This document shows, one piece after another, positions 23,416-35,275 of a stretch of 64,000 bases of DNA. The translations under genes were made by a program, and so were the position numbers. Below the pieces are notes generated by a model. The model saw only the letters and a program-made list of their open reading frames with translations. It ran no database searches and was not told the DNA's origin. Source of the DNA: Mikania micrantha (Eukaryota; Streptophyta; Magnoliopsida; Asterales; Asteraceae); the NCBI GenBank assembly GCA_009363875.1, contig CM018695.1, forward strand, positions 19,502,755-19,566,754. The letters run 5' to 3'. Each line of letters begins with the position of its first letter. Positions within the stretch are counted from its first letter, which is position 1.

Positions 23416-24460
23416 TGTTTAATAAACTCATTTAGAGATTAATCATAAATCCTCAAGACCCCTATAAATCAAATTGATTCAATTATATTTACACACGAAT
23501 TGTGAGAGTCAAGAAGTTTAGGCCTTTTGTTCTACAACATAAACCGAATCTAAAGACCCTAAGTTACCTGGATTGGTGAAGATTCGAACAAGTTCTAGCA
23601 GCTTTAGTTCTCGGTCATTCTAAGAGATGATTCCGAAGGTTCTAGCAGCCTTAGTTCTCGGAGTAGTTGCCGGAATCTGGCGACGGGGTCACCAGAAACA
23701 CGTCTGGCATGGGAAAAAAATGAATAACTTTCATGTTTTGGCAATTTTTGCCCCTCTAGTTTGGTTTTTATTATTTCTATTGATAATATTCTTTTAAGTT
23801 ATTATTTTAGGTTTACTCTTTGGAGCAAATATTTATTAAAATATTTATGCCAATTTCTCTTTATTAAATGGCAAAGTTTTATAATTTTTAATAAGTTTAT
23901 AAATCCTATAAAATCCAACAATCTTATTAATATTTATATTTTGTTTTAGATATCTATGACATATTGTTGTACATGTATATTCATATTTATAATAAGTTAG
24001 ATAAATAAATAAATAAATAATACGATATGTATGTATGTTTTTATGTAACAAGTTTATGTTGTTGTATTTGTATTTTATAATGTTTTACTTTAATAAACTT
24101 TAACTAATTCTTTATTAAAATAAAACTTATTAATATATATATATGTGTGTGTGTATTTATGTATGTATATAACAAGTTTTATAAGATTATAAGTATTTAT
24201 ACACAAATAGCTAATATGTTACACTTACATACATTTGTATATATATGTATGTGTATTAAGCTTTCATATGTAATAAATGGTTCGTTTTATTAAGATTTAA
24301 ATTAAATCTTAATAACATTTATTTGCTATGATTTATGTATATAAATAATTTAAAATGCTTAAAATTAATTATCTTAAATTATAATGAGAATATATTTTCA
24401 CATAATTTGAAAAAAAAATCCCTTGAACTTTGTTTACTTAAAATTTCACATTTATATTAT

Positions 24461-25775
24461 AGAAAATCCCAGATGTTTCAACACCTCTCTTTCTCTTGCT
24501 GAAAACTCTTCCTCGTCTGAAGCTGCTTCTACAAACAATTGTTTAGACATCATTCCTATAACAAGAATCACCCTCTTGAACAAATCTTTGGTGATCTGAA
24601 TAAGGGTGTTCAAACAAGAAGCCAAATTTCAAACTTTTGTCTTCACACTGCCTTTCTGTCCCAAATAGATCCTTTCAAGTACCAAGAGGCTCTAAAAGAC
24701 AATAACTATGTGGAAGCTATGCATGATGAATTGCTTCAATTCAAAATATAAAATGTTTGGACCCTATGCCCTTTACCTAAAGGAAAATACCCTATTGGAA
24801 CTAGATGGGTATTTAGAAATAAAATTGATGATAGGGGCATTGTAGTCAAAAACAAAGCCAGATTGGTAGTTCAAGCATACTACCAAGAGAAAGGCATTGA
24901 CTATGATGAAACTTTCACTCTTGTAGCCAGATTAGAAGCAAAGACTTTTCATTGCTTTTTCTATATCTCATAAAATAAAAGTGTTTCAAATGGATATAAA
25001 AAAGTGTCTTTTTGTACGAAACAATTAAGGAAGAAGTCTATGTATCTCAACCACAAGGTTTCGATAATTTTTATCATCCTGACTGGATATATAGACTAGT
25101 CAAATCCTTATATGGTTTGAAACAATCTCAAGATCTTGGTATGATACTGTATCTCAAATCCTCGTTTCAAATAAATTTACTAGGGGAACCATAGATCAAT
25201 AAAGAATTGTTTATCAAACGGATCAATAAAGAATTGTTTATCAAACGGGTTGAAAAAGAACTTTTACTGGTCCAAATTTATGTTGATGAGTGCTTTAAGT
25301 GAATTGAAAACATTCCTAGGTCTTCAAATCAAACAAACTCCTAATGGGATTTTCATTCATCAGTCTAAATACATAACAGATCTTTTGAGTAAATTTAAAA
25401 TGACTGATGTAAGACAATTTCTACCCCTATGGCAACTGCCCATGGAATAACATCAGATGATGATGGTGAACCTGTAGATCAAACTCTCTACAGTGCTTGA
25501 TTGGATCTTTGATGTATTTAACTTCATCAAGGCCAAACATCATGTATGCCACATGTGTTTGTGCCATATACCAATCTTCTCCTATGCAATCTCACTTATC
25601 CTTTCTGAAGAGGATATTTTGATATTAAAAGGTACTTCAGTACTTGGTATTTGGTATCCTGCTAATCAATCTTGCAAGCTTGTTGCATTTTCAGATAGTG
25701 ATTATGCAGGATGCTCCCTTACAAGAAAATCAACCTCAAGAGGATGCCAGTTCTTTTCGAACTGCTTGGTGCCGG
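24461..25775 (+). pseudogene. pol: Ty1/copia reverse transcriptase and RNase H, continuation
   Basis: Resumes the copia element after element I. Visible in successive frames: the pre-RT segment (NHPLEQIFGDLNKGVQTRSQ, 24573-24632), EALKDNNYVEAMHDELLQF, KGKYPIGTRWVF (24780-24815), YRLVKSLYGLKQ (25093-25130), the FLGLQIKQTPNGIFIHQSKY segment (25312-25375), and the RNase H start VAFSDSDYAGC (25683-25715). The catalytic YVDD block is damaged. There are several stops and at least four frame changes. A perfect 27-bp tandem duplication (25194-25220, 25221-25247) lies inside the RT. The element ends abruptly at the Athila-type LTR. Confidence 0.88.
25194..25247 (+). repeat. Perfect 27-bp tandem duplication in copia RT
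   Basis: Two identical adjacent units starting GATCAATAAAGAATTG. The length is divisible by three, so it adds nine codons without shifting frame. Perfect identity implies it is much younger than the decay around it. Confidence 0.95.
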
Positions 25776-27191
25776 CCACTCTGACTCATGCACGACCGTG
25801 TGACTTTTGGCACGACCGTGCCTTACACCTCGAGTCGATTTTCAAGACTTAGCTGAAAATAGCAACTTCGACAACCGCCCAGACCAAATGTGAAGCACTG
25901 TAACACCTTGCACGACCGTGCACGACCGTGCCAAATTCCAGACTTTGTATAAATTGAGTTTTCCTCTTCATTTGAAAGGGCTGGACTTCCTGGAGCAAAA
26001 ATACCCATGATCAAAATTTTCTAAGCTTTCTAATGGAGATTTTGAAGGTCTTGAAGATCCAAGAAGCATCCAACACCATTTTGTTTCCAATCATTGCTTG
26101 CTAGTGGTTTGAATTTGTTATTTCCATCATGTTTCTTGTTAATTTTACCTACTTTATTGTTGTTCTTGTAAGCCTGATAGGCTAATCACTTTATTGTTTA
26201 GATTATGATGAAACTTATGTTCATGTGATGTTGATTTTATGAATTGGTAAAAATGGTTTATGTCAAGATTCAAGATGAGATTATGATTTTGCTCCAATGA
26301 TATTATATACTTGTGTAGGTTGATTAATTTTCAAGAATGATGAATGTCTAGTCATATTATGTTGGAAAACCATGATCAAATATTTGTTTATAATCTTACA
26401 ACTTGTTTTTAAGATTATGCCATGAGATTAGGAATGATAATTGGTTTCTTGAATATTATGAAACTTGCTCAAGTGTACTTTCTTTCACTAGAGTTTGGAA
26501 AAACCATGGTGATATTATGATTTGTTGAATATGGTTAACATGTAAGTTAGAAAATTATGGCCAAATGAGCTCATTTGCATGATTGTGTTCATAGATTGTA
26601 AGTCGGAAGAAATTGTGATATTGTTAAATTTATGCAACTTAGGGTGATTAGTGTGTATAAGTCATATTAGTTTTCCTTAAGTTGTAGAATTAAGATTCTT
26701 GACGGATGACGAATTATTGATTAAATCTTGACATAGACCTTGACTTTAGGCTTCATAGAATAATCTTAGGGGATTAGAATGTGTTTTTCATTTTAATTTT
26801 CCAAAATATTATAGGATTAGATATCTTTGACCGGAATCTAGTCAACATTTGATTTACCAATTTATATTAATCACATCACAAGACTAAGTGAATTCATAAT
26901 CTAAGCAATTTCCTTAGACTTTGGATTAATTTAAAATCTAGTTATTTAGTTATTATTTTTAAAAAATTCACAAACCCGACTTCTTCATGTTTTTGCTAAA
27001 CATTGACTGAGTTTTAGTATTGAGAGATATCGTATCCACGGATTGATATCCAGTTCTTACCATTAGCTAAATTACTGTACGATAGGTACACTTGCATATT
27101 GTGTGTGATTTAGTTCTTAGTGAAAACCCTTTTAAAACTAAAATCTGTGTGAAAAATCCATCATATTAAATATATAATTTCACGCACATCA
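25771..27191 (+). repeat. LTR of Athila-type Ty3 element
   Basis: Ends ...CGCACATCA directly before a primer site. The left end is approximate (TGCCGGCCACTC). It contains four copies of the near-palindromic GCACGACCGTGC near its start (25791-25930), a TATA-like TTGTATAAATTG (25946), a (TTGATTTTGAT)-rich middle, and no open frame. Only one LTR of the element is inside the window. Confidence 0.75.
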
Positions 27192-27197
27192 AGTTTT

Positions 27198-27215
27198 TGG
27201 CGCCGTTGCTGGGGA
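27198..27215 (+). promoter_or_regulatory. Primer binding site, Athila type
   Basis: TGGCGCCGTTGCTGGGGA, the motif that follows the LTR in Athila/Tat Ty3 elements, usually attributed to tRNA-Asp. One base (T in TTGCTGG) departs from the common CCGTTGCCGGGGA form. Confidence 0.9.
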
Positions 27216-27307
27216 CATGGTGATTTCAAGAAAAATCAGAGTTGGTGATTTAGCTTAGTTTATAGTGTAAAAAAATTCATTTCACTAGTTTGATTTTTTA
27301 CCTTTAG

Positions 27308-27310
<3 letters not shown>

Positions 27311-27350
<40 letters not shown>
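27311..27350. repeat. (TTA)n microsatellite
   Basis: About 13 uninterrupted TTA units between the primer site and gag of the Athila-type element. Confidence 0.95.
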
Positions 27351-27351
<1 letters not shown>

Positions 27352-27419
27352 TATTTTTCAAATTTTTATTTTATTTTTATTTTTAGCAGGTTTGATTTGG
27401 TAACACATTTATGCATTGA

Positions 27420-29050
27420 GTGTGTATGTCCTCAACCCCAGAGCCGGATAGTGTCGAGCCTAGATCGGAACCGGAGCGGTATTTTCAGCAAAGATTGCGG
27501 GAGCGGTCCCGCGTTGTAGCAAATACCATCGAAGGAGACGTAGAAACCGACAACATCTTTGGCATGGGAGACACGACAATGGCGGACCAAGATAATGACC
27601 GGACGATTTCTGACTTCGCGAAACCATCACTTGGAGGATTGGAGCCAAGCATTACCCGACCGACTGTTGAAGCCAACAATTTCGAGATCAAGTCGAGTAT
27701 AATTCAAATGGTTCAAAATACTGTTCACTTTGATGGGAAGGATCACGAGGATCCTAATCTCCATATCGCGGGATTTCTTGAGATTTGTGCCACATTCAAG
27801 ATCAATGGCGCGTCTGATGATGCCATTCAGCTTCGGTCATTCTCATTCACTACGTGACGGAGCCAAGGCGTGGCTGATTTCCCTTCCCTCGAGCTGTATT
27901 ACCACTTGGAATCAGATGTCTGAAAAATTCTTTGAAAAATACTTTCCTCCTGAGAAAACTGCGAAGCTGAGAGCTCGGATTATTTCATCAGCAGGATGAT
28001 GGTGAGACGTTCTATGAGGCGTGGGAGAGATTTAAAGATCTAATGAGAAAGGGCCCACATCGCGGTTTAGAGCTATGGAGGCAGTGTGAGACATTCTACA
28101 ACGGTATCAATATGAGCGGACGAAAGTGGCTTGACACTTATGCGGGTGGAGACTTTGGAGCGAAGCGACCGCGAGAGGCATTTGAATTGCTCGAGAAAGC
28201 AGCTAGGAAGAGCAATTCTCAACAGGTCCCGAGAGCCAAGGCACCCAAGCAGGGTGCCCATCAGGTTGATTCCTATACTGCACTATTGGAGGCCCTCTCC
28301 AACAAAATCGAGCAGATGTCTGTGAACAAAGCCGAATCTTGTTGTGAGATATGCGGGGGAGCACACCATAGTGGGGAGTGTTTGATTAGGGATTGATTCG
28401 TTCACGAGCAGGTTGACTACATGGGCAACCAAACTCAGTCTCAAAATAATCCCTATAGTAACACATATAATCCAGGGTGGAGGAATCACCCAAATTTCAG
28501 TTGGAAGTCTGGTACTACAAACCAGCAACCACCAGGATTCAATCTGCGTCCCCCATTCCAAAATCAGACTCACGGTCAGTCCTCACAGATTCGTCCTCCA
28601 CAGAACCAGTTCCAAAATCAAGGTTCTAGCAGTGGGTCACAACCCGCTCCTGAAAAGCGATCCAATTTGGAGGACATGGTTGCACGGTTGCTAGCTAACT
28701 CTGAGAGCCAAAGCGATTTGGCTCAGAAACAGAATCAGTATATGGAGGACCGCTTCCATATGCATGAGACGGAGTTGAGGAACCAAAAAGAATGAACGCA
28801 AGCCATCAAGAATCAAGTAGGACAGATTGCTAAGTTGCTATCCGAAAGGCAACAAGGTGGCCTCCCGAGTAACACTGAGACGAATCATAATGCTCATGTT
28901 AAGGCCATCACATTGAGGAGTGGTAAATCCATCACTGCACCTCCTCCACCGGCTTCCCCTTCTTCTTCTCTTCCGTCGGTGATTGAGGAGGTTGTGACTA
29001 AGATTCTTGCTGAGGTGCATTCCAGGCCAGGCCCAACAAGTACAGCATAA
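27420..29050 (+). pseudogene. gag: Athila-type Gag, broken
   Basis: Gag split over two frames. 27420-27857 ends in the conserved NNFEIKSSIIQMVQNTVHF ... FLEICATFKINGASDDAIQL region. It continues in another frame with AKAWLISLPSSCITTW ... KFFEKYFPPEKTAKLR (27866-27970), then YEAWERFKDLMRKGPHRGL and a truncated CCHC-like CCEICGGAHHSGEC (28341-28382). From 28043 onward one frame is kept but is cut by in-frame stops at 28394, 28793, 29048 and 29111. The Q/N/P-rich linker with YMGNQTQSQNNPYSNTYNPG is typical of Athila. At least one frameshift near 27850 and another near 27985. Confidence 0.9.
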
Positions 29051-29116
29051 GCAAAGGAACCAGTCAAGGACTAAACTCCTCCTGTTCCATACCCCAGTAG
29101 ATTGAAGAAGTAGAAA

Positions 29117-29843
29117 TTGGAGGAACATTATGGTAAATTTCTGGAATTGTTGAAGCAGTTGCACATCAATCTGCCATTTGTTGAGGCATTTACTCAAATG
29201 CCTAAGTATGCCAAGTTTTTGAAGGACATCCTCACCAACAAGAAGAAGTTGGAGGAGTTATCTCATGTTACATTGAGTGAGGAGTGTTCTGCCATCCTTC
29301 AAAAAAAACTTCCCCAAAAGATGAATGATCCTAGGAGTTTCACTATCCCATGCTTGATTGGAAGTTTGTCAGTTAGTGCTTTGGCTGACTTAGGTGCTAG
29401 CATCAATATGATGCCCTATGCTGTGTTTGAGAAACTTGGTGTTGAGGAACTTAAGCCAACCCGAATGAGCATCCAGCTTGCCGATCGGTCAGTCAAATAT
29501 CCGAAAGGTATAGTTGAGAATTTGTTGGTTAAGATTGATCGATTTTTTGTTTCCTGTGGACTTTGTGATCCTTGATATGGATGAAGATAAGAATGTGCCT
29601 CTCATTCTTGGTCGTCCATTCCTAGCCACTGCTAGAGCCCTCATTGATGTTTGCTCGGGCAAACTAACACTTAGAGTTTATGATGAGGAGGTGACCATTG
29701 ATATTGGAAGGTCAATGAGGCATCCACAGAATCAGGACGATTCATTCTACTTCATTGATGTTGTTGATTCATTTATGAGTGATCCATCACAGGATGGGTG
29801 TGTTGTGGTGTTTGACACCCAGTTATTAGGAGGGAGGATGTAG
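29117..29843 (+). pseudogene. pol: Athila-type aspartic protease, frameshifted
   Basis: 29117-29575 contains FTIPCLIGSLSVSALADLGAS, the protease active-site region; the catalytic Asp is in ADLGAS, where most retroelements have DSG/DTG, but Athila commonly has DLGAS. MMPYAVFEKLG and LADRSVKYPKG follow. A one-base shift near 29550 moves to the frame of 29514-29843, which carries LDMDEDKNVPLILGRPFLAT and ALIDV. A TAG ends it at 29843. Its role was to process the Gag-Pol polyprotein. Confidence 0.88.
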
Positions 29844-29875
29844 ACCCAATTTCTGAGGGTTGATTTGATGAGGAG

Positions 29876-30037
29876 ATGGTGGCATTACTGAGCCACGATC
29901 CCTCCCCTCAGGATGAAATGTTTGAAGTCATGGATAACAAGGTTGAGCCTAAGGGATTACCTTCTGTTGAAGACCCACCATCTGTTGAGCTTAAGGAGCT
30001 TCCTGGTCATTTGGAGTATGCATTCTTAGATGGTGAG
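29876..30037 (+). pseudogene. pol: Athila-type protease-RT linker, cut by solo LTR D
   Basis: An acidic/proline-rich linker ending in ELPGHLEYAFLDGE, the conserved run-in to Athila reverse transcriptase. The frame is interrupted after that by the LTR and resumes at 32173. Confidence 0.8.
30033..30037. repeat. Target-site duplication of solo LTR D (left)
   Basis: GTGAG, repeated at 32168-32172 where the Athila RT frame resumes. Confidence 0.9.
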
Positions 30038-32167
30038 TGTCACACCCCAACCTCTCATCACCTGAGATGATGTCATTCGTCACTCTGATAAGGTTACGGA
30101 AGCATAGTGGTGATGTCTCAGAGATGAGGTGTGACTTACTTGAACCGGTATCACAACACACAGATTAACTTAAAATAAATACATTACATGGTTCTTCATT
30201 ACAATCAACGTTACAGCTTACACTACGTTTATTACACAGCTAACTTATTTAATTACAAGTGTTTGAAAGTGCAGCCTCACCGTGGGTCACTGTTTTCCTG
30301 CAGAAATATTTAAGTTTGAAAGATCAGCACAAAGCTGGTGAGTTCGTAAAGTTCAATTTCAATAGTATGATATGATATGTTAGTTTAATATATAGAGTTC
30401 AAGATAACCATGGGACCCGCATTTAGTTCATTTTGGACAATCTACGATTTTATAAAGATAGTACCCGTTGGTAAATATCTTGATGCCTCATTATCTTAAT
30501 GTTTATCACTAACATTAAGAGGATATTTCGGAAACAGGTACAAACATTCACAGCAAGGGGAGTTGCAAACTCCTAGCAAATGGGTTGTCAGCCGATAGTA
30601 CTATCATTGTTTCCTGTTCGGCCCCACATGGGTTCACTAGATACATTTTCGAGGGATGAGGACTTTTGATATTGTGATAAAGATACTAACAGCAAAATCT
30701 CATGAAATTTCACAAGAGTCACATGAAATCACACAGATAACATTGATACATATCATATGTGCAGGAATAGATTTACAGAAATACCCTGATGTTTAGAAAA
30801 CATTAACAATAAAAGGGGTTGTACGAAACTCACCTGAAGTCTCGAGGTAGTGAAATCACACGCCAACTGATGATAATAGCTAAATTCTGCATTGGTTTTT
30901 GTTTAATAAATTATTTATGCTTTAACTTACTGATTAGATCTTTCTAAACGTCCAATGTCAAAGACATTACAGTGAAAGTCATCAAACCAATATTAGGTTT
31001 TTAATTAATTATTTTAATGTCATATCATACAATGTATGATAATGTAGGAACCTATACTGATTCATGTTCCTAATACAAAGTTGATAACACATTTGATTAA
31101 TCAAAATAATCTCAGATTAACCAAATAGTTAATGTTGTTGATTATGGTGTTGAAACACCTTCTAGATGAATTTACGGCTTAGAAATGACCAATCCTTGTT
31201 ATTGATTACCCAATTATCATAAAATATCATAAGGTGACATTGGAATAGGTTTAATAACCATTTTTAACATACTAATATGACTGATCAGATAATATTTCCA
31301 ATGAGTATGTTAATGATAGTGATTAGTTTGAAACACTTGGATTTAACCTTGCATTTCAAGGATTAATCCAACTAATCACATACATTTTCACAATCAAATG
31401 ATTTAAACCATTATAACTATTGTTATGATCTCATGAAAACCGGGCATTACAACGGATCAAAACAAGGATTTACCCGTTAACACATCGAGTTCTTCATTTC
31501 TAATCATTCCTAGCCATCATCTAGGAAATAATCAACAACCCTAACTATACCATTACATTCAAAAACAAGATCTAACCAACCATTATCAAACTAGAAGGTT
31601 AAAACGAACCGTTACCTAATCAGACGGATTTTTCAGCTGCAGAACAACGATTAGCACTTGCAGATATGTTCCCTGGTGTGATCCGTGGGTTCAAAAGGCT
31701 TTAAGATGAAGATTATAGGGTTATATGGTCATCTGACTCGTCCTTGTGGTGAAAACTTTCGAGAAAATGAAAGAATTTCACATTCCCATGCAATCTGATC
31801 TATTGATCTAATATGCCAAGCCGACACACGCAAGCGCATCGCCCCAGTGGCCGCTTGGCACGGGGCGTAGTGCGCGAGACGAGGGTTCTCAGATTTTTTT
31901 TCCCATTTCGCGCGTACCGCCTAGCGGGAGAGGCTGGGGCTAGGCGTACAGCTTGGACCCTTTGACTTTGATATTTTTGTAATTTTCTTCGTTTTGTGAT
32001 TCCGGACAATCCGGAACTTCGTTTCGCTCATGGTTTTCACCTATGTTCACCATTTCTCGCATACTATCAACCTGTAATAATTACAATTGCCAAATCAACA
32101 AGGATTTCAAACACGACCAAATGTGCTCACGTCATTGATGATGTAATTCTCAAATGCAATTGTCATA
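30038..32167 (-). mobile_element. Solo LTR D, Ty3/gypsy, 2.1 kb
   Basis: Starts TGTCACACCCC and ends CAATTGTCATA. The terminal CA has become TA, a C to T change. Flanked by GTGAG. It resembles LTR A over 30870-31600 (ACTGATTAGATCTTTCT, ATGTCAAAGACATT and so on) but differs at its sense 3' end. Sense is minus. A first-donor-like AG|GTAACG lies at 31615. Confidence 0.9.
30298..30833 (-). other. Predicted LTR leader intron, LTR D
   Basis: Donor TTCAG|GTGAGTTT at 30833; acceptor TTTCTGCAG|GAAAAC at 30298. Donor-side stem ACCC/GGGT (30783-30786 with 30816-30819). Acceptor-side hairpin CAGC/GCTG (30325-30337). At 536 nt it is among the shortest introns in the set. Confidence 0.55.
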
Positions 32168-32172
32168 GTGAG

Positions 32173-32473
32173 TCTCGGTTGCCTGTTGTTATCTCGGCTG
32201 TTTTGTCGAGTGGAGAGAAGGCTAAATTGCTTGAGGTTCTGAAGACGCATAAGAAGGCGATTGCATGGAAGATCATGGATATTAAGGGGATCAATCCATC
32301 TTTTTGTACCCATAAGATCTTGATGGAGGAGGATTTTAAGCCTGTAGTTTAGCATCAGAGATGTCTGATTCCCAATATGCAAGACGTTGTGAAGAAGGAG
32401 GTTATAAAGTTACTAGATGCAGGTTTGATTTGTCCTATCTCTGATTCCCCTTGGGTGAGTCCAGTGCAGGTTG
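32173..32473 (+). pseudogene. pol: Athila-type reverse transcriptase start
   Basis: Carries RLPVVISAVLSSGEKAKLLE, then HKKAIAWKIMDIKGINPSFC and THKILMEEDFKPV, a TAG at 32350, and after it MQDVVKKEVIKLLDAGLI and SDSPWVSPVQVV. That is the N-terminal part of an Athila RT up to just before the KKGG/palm region. LTR C starts at 32474 and no later Athila RT sequence is seen before the gap. Confidence 0.88.
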
Positions 32474-34312
32474 TGTCGCACCCCGAGAAATCCCGTCCCT
32501 TCTGGGGCGCGAGCAACAGCAGATTGTCAGGATCGCAGTCTCCTGTCACACAACATGCGAGACCTATATGTCGGTGGTTTCATACGTACATCCAATAACT
32601 TGGATAAAACAGTTGTAAAATCAGAGTTGCGGAACTAAGCGTAGATCATCAAAACAGATTAACATTCATAGAAAGCGGAAATGTTAACTAAATTAGCTTT
32701 CAAAACAACATTTAAGAAATGGTGCGGAAGCGATTTAAATTGTTTACAATACAATAAAACAAAATGATAGTTGTTCTCAAATCCTAAGACAACGATATCG
32801 ATGCAGGGACTCCATCTAGCATCCTATCCTCAAGTGCGTGCCTTAGCTACCTGAGAAAACAAGCGAGTAAAAGGGTCAACACAAAGGTTGGTGAGAGCAC
32901 AGGTTTGTAATCAGCAGTAAACATCAAAATGTTTAAAGTAAATGTTGCAGGTCTACTTTTCAATACAATGCAATATCAATTGATAGCTAGTCAATATGTT
33001 TTATATCATATGCGGGTTCGCAACCGAATCTAACATGCTGCCTCCCGCCATATCCATCCAAGATATGGCAAATGTTGTTTGGTCAATTATGCACTGTTCC
33101 GACCTCCAGTCGGGGTGGCCATACGTCTCGCAACAGTGGGGCTTGTCAGGCCCAAATAGTACTATTCAGAATTACCACGCTAAGCGCCACACGCTACTAA
33201 CGGTTCGAGGTGTGTTTAATGAGGACTTATCAGTTTTGTGGATGAATGCCACACATATGCATATACGATATTAGCATGTACAAAAGAAACTAAAAATGTG
33301 TGTTGTTCAAAAGTAGTTTGTATGCAATGTTTTCTCCCCAAAGTAGAAAATAGAAAAAGGGGCCATGAACTCACCTGTTACAGCAGTTCCGGTATGTGTT
33401 TGTGTGTTCGCGTCTGCGAAAGCTAGCACCTGCTAGTATGCACCTATAACCATATAGGTGTGAGTATGTGTTTTGTGGTGTGTCGTAATCCATACAACTC
33501 CAAGTGTCGGTGTGCTCAACCGAGTGCGTGTGTTGACTAGTGAGATTCAACGAATCGTTGGTGACACGATTGTTGTGTTATGACCATCAAATTGTCACAA
33601 GCACAAGTAGGACTCTTATATGCATCCTATGACTCTAATCACATAAGTTACCATTTTTAGAAAGTTTCCAATTTAGGAAAGTGTAGTTATGAAATCCCAT
33701 TTCATCAAGTTAATAACTCCTAATGTGATTGTAAAACACATTTAAACTCTTAAAAACATGTCGCTTGCGCATAAATCACCATTTATGCCTTTTTACCCAA
33801 ATAAAGTTTCCTAAAATAGTAAGTATTTGTTTAAAAGCTCGTTTTCACAAATCAAGGTTTTCAAGTATGTTAGAAATCATTTCTAAACATATTTCAAAGA
33901 TCAAAGTTCATCAAATCATTGATAAACATCAAAAGCCCTCTTTTGATTTTAAAAGTTTCCATAAATAGCAAGTTTCTATAAAACCAAGTTTTGACAAAAT
34001 CAAATATCCCCAATGTGTTTCTAAACACTCCAATATATATTTACTAACATCTAGACATGTCTAACATGTCTAGATCATTACCAATCCGAAACTTGCAACA
34101 TAAAAGTTTCCTTTTATGGCAAGTGTACTAAAACATCATCAAATCAACCAATAACTAAACCAAACTCAAATCTAACATCAATAAACACTAAAATCAGTAA
34201 ATCTACAACATCTACACAACAAATCACCAACAATTTGAGGACAATAACCGTAAGGAGTTGCATGTGCTCAAACACACTTGCATGTGTGTTTTTACATCTT
34301 GCATGTACGATC
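32474..34312 (-). repeat. LTR C, Ty3/gypsy, minus sense (outer end not defined)
   Basis: Begins TGTCGCACCCCGAG inside the Athila RT and carries the same internal plan as LTRs A-H, with an intron at 32851-33374. Its sense 5' end was not found. At 34313 a different LTR (C') begins, so C is either truncated or interrupted there. The open frames at 32996, 33238, 33765 and 34235 have no motifs. Confidence 0.6.
32851..33374 (-). other. Predicted LTR leader intron, LTR C
   Basis: Donor AACAG|GTGAGTTC at 33374; acceptor TTTTCTCAG|GTAGC at 32851. Donor-side stem CCCC/GGGG (33336-33339 with 33359-33362). Acceptor-side hairpin CAAC/GTTG (32877-32890) followed by TTGACC. 524 nt. Confidence 0.55.
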
Positions 34313-34776
34313 TGTCACACCCCCAATTTTCAACTAACGGAATCATACCGTTTGGGACGTGACAAACCAGGATCTCAGATCATTAGACATAACGAAGACC
34401 TCTATATGAATTTCAAAACATACTTGGTCTAAAACTGTAATATCAAAGTTTTCAAAGTTTGCGGAGGCAGCGTTTTAAAAACAATAACAAACGTAAGTTG
34501 TAAAATGTAAATTACAAAACAAAATCCCAAATGTTCAATCCAAACAACAAAAATGTAAAACATGCATGCGACTCGATATCTCCTAGTCCATGCCTGCTTT
34601 CGTGTGTACCTTAGCGTCCGAGAAAACATGTAAATCAAGTCAACACAAAGGTTGGTGCATTACACAGGTTTTAAGCATTCACAAATGTTTGAAAACAACA
34701 GTTGAACAAAATGTTTGTAGATAACATAATCACACATGCATAGTCATGATAGCTAGTCATTTATACTATTACATAA
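34313..34776 (-). repeat. LTR C' (3' end), cut by the assembly gap
   Basis: TGTCACACCCCC start at 34313. The acceptor-side hairpin is present (CACCAACC...GTGTTGACTTG at 34640-34660, minus sense), but the acceptor itself reads TCTCG|GACG instead of AG. The rest is lost in the run of N. Confidence 0.6.
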
Positions 34777-34876
34777 NNNNNNNNNNNNNNNNNNNNNNNN
34801 NNNNNNNNNNNNNNNNNNNNNNNNNNNNNNNNNNNNNNNNNNNNNNNNNNNNNNNNNNNNNNNNNNNNNNNNNNNN
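34777..34876. other. Assembly gap, exactly 100 N
   Basis: The fixed length of 100 is a scaffolding placeholder, so the true distance, and even the order across it, is unknown. It separates minus-strand LTR C' from plus-strand LTR E. Confidence 0.99.
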
Positions 34877-35205
34877 ATAATAGAACAATGAGCTAATGAA
34901 CATGTACTCACTGTATATCCGGTCGTCCGTACATCCGTACGATTGTATTGTTACGACCTGATATAATAATTATTAATGAAATGAATTATTTGTTAATATT
35001 ATTGGTGATTGGTATACATACTTAGAACATATTATTATACGCGTAAACCATGGGAATTTAGCTGTAACTCAACTAACAGAACCAGAGAGTTTATCGCAGA
35101 TGAATACACAAATTTATGGATGTTGGGTTGTTGTTATGGAAAGGAATTAAGAGTTGTTGTTTGGTTGCTAAACATGGTCAAGGACACATGGTCATGGTTT
35201 ATTTG

Positions 35206-35275
35206 AATATGCGGTGGACGGTGTAGGGAGGTTGCGATCTACCTCTGCATATGCCCTATACATATGTATATTTCG
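35206..35275 (+). other. Structured module copy 1 (LTR E)
   Basis: GGTGGACGGTGTAGGGAGG, inner hairpin GGAGGT-TGCG-ATCTACC (one bulged A), then GCATATGCCCTATACATATG. The outer stem GAATATG/TATATTTC has one bulge. Weaker than copies 2-4. Confidence 0.55.

Larger units (their letters stand above)
13684..24449 (-). repeat. 5' LTR of Ty3 element I, split by solo LTR J
   Basis: Sense 3' end at 13684 (...GGGGTGTGACA) next to the primer site. The two halves are 13684-14008 and 21857-~24449. The outer end is placed at AATTTCACA (24449), just before copia sequence resumes, and is uncertain. The halves together hold a predicted intron: donor ACAG|GTGAGTTA at 22395, acceptor GTGACAG|GTAATT at 13931. A tRNA-like sequence lies at 23342-23415. 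The same family as LTR K (55704-58559). Confidence 0.65.

Noticed and set aside
27460..28573. Minus-strand open frames across the Athila-type gag
   Set aside because: They are shadows of the plus-strand gag, whose conserved motifs are clear.
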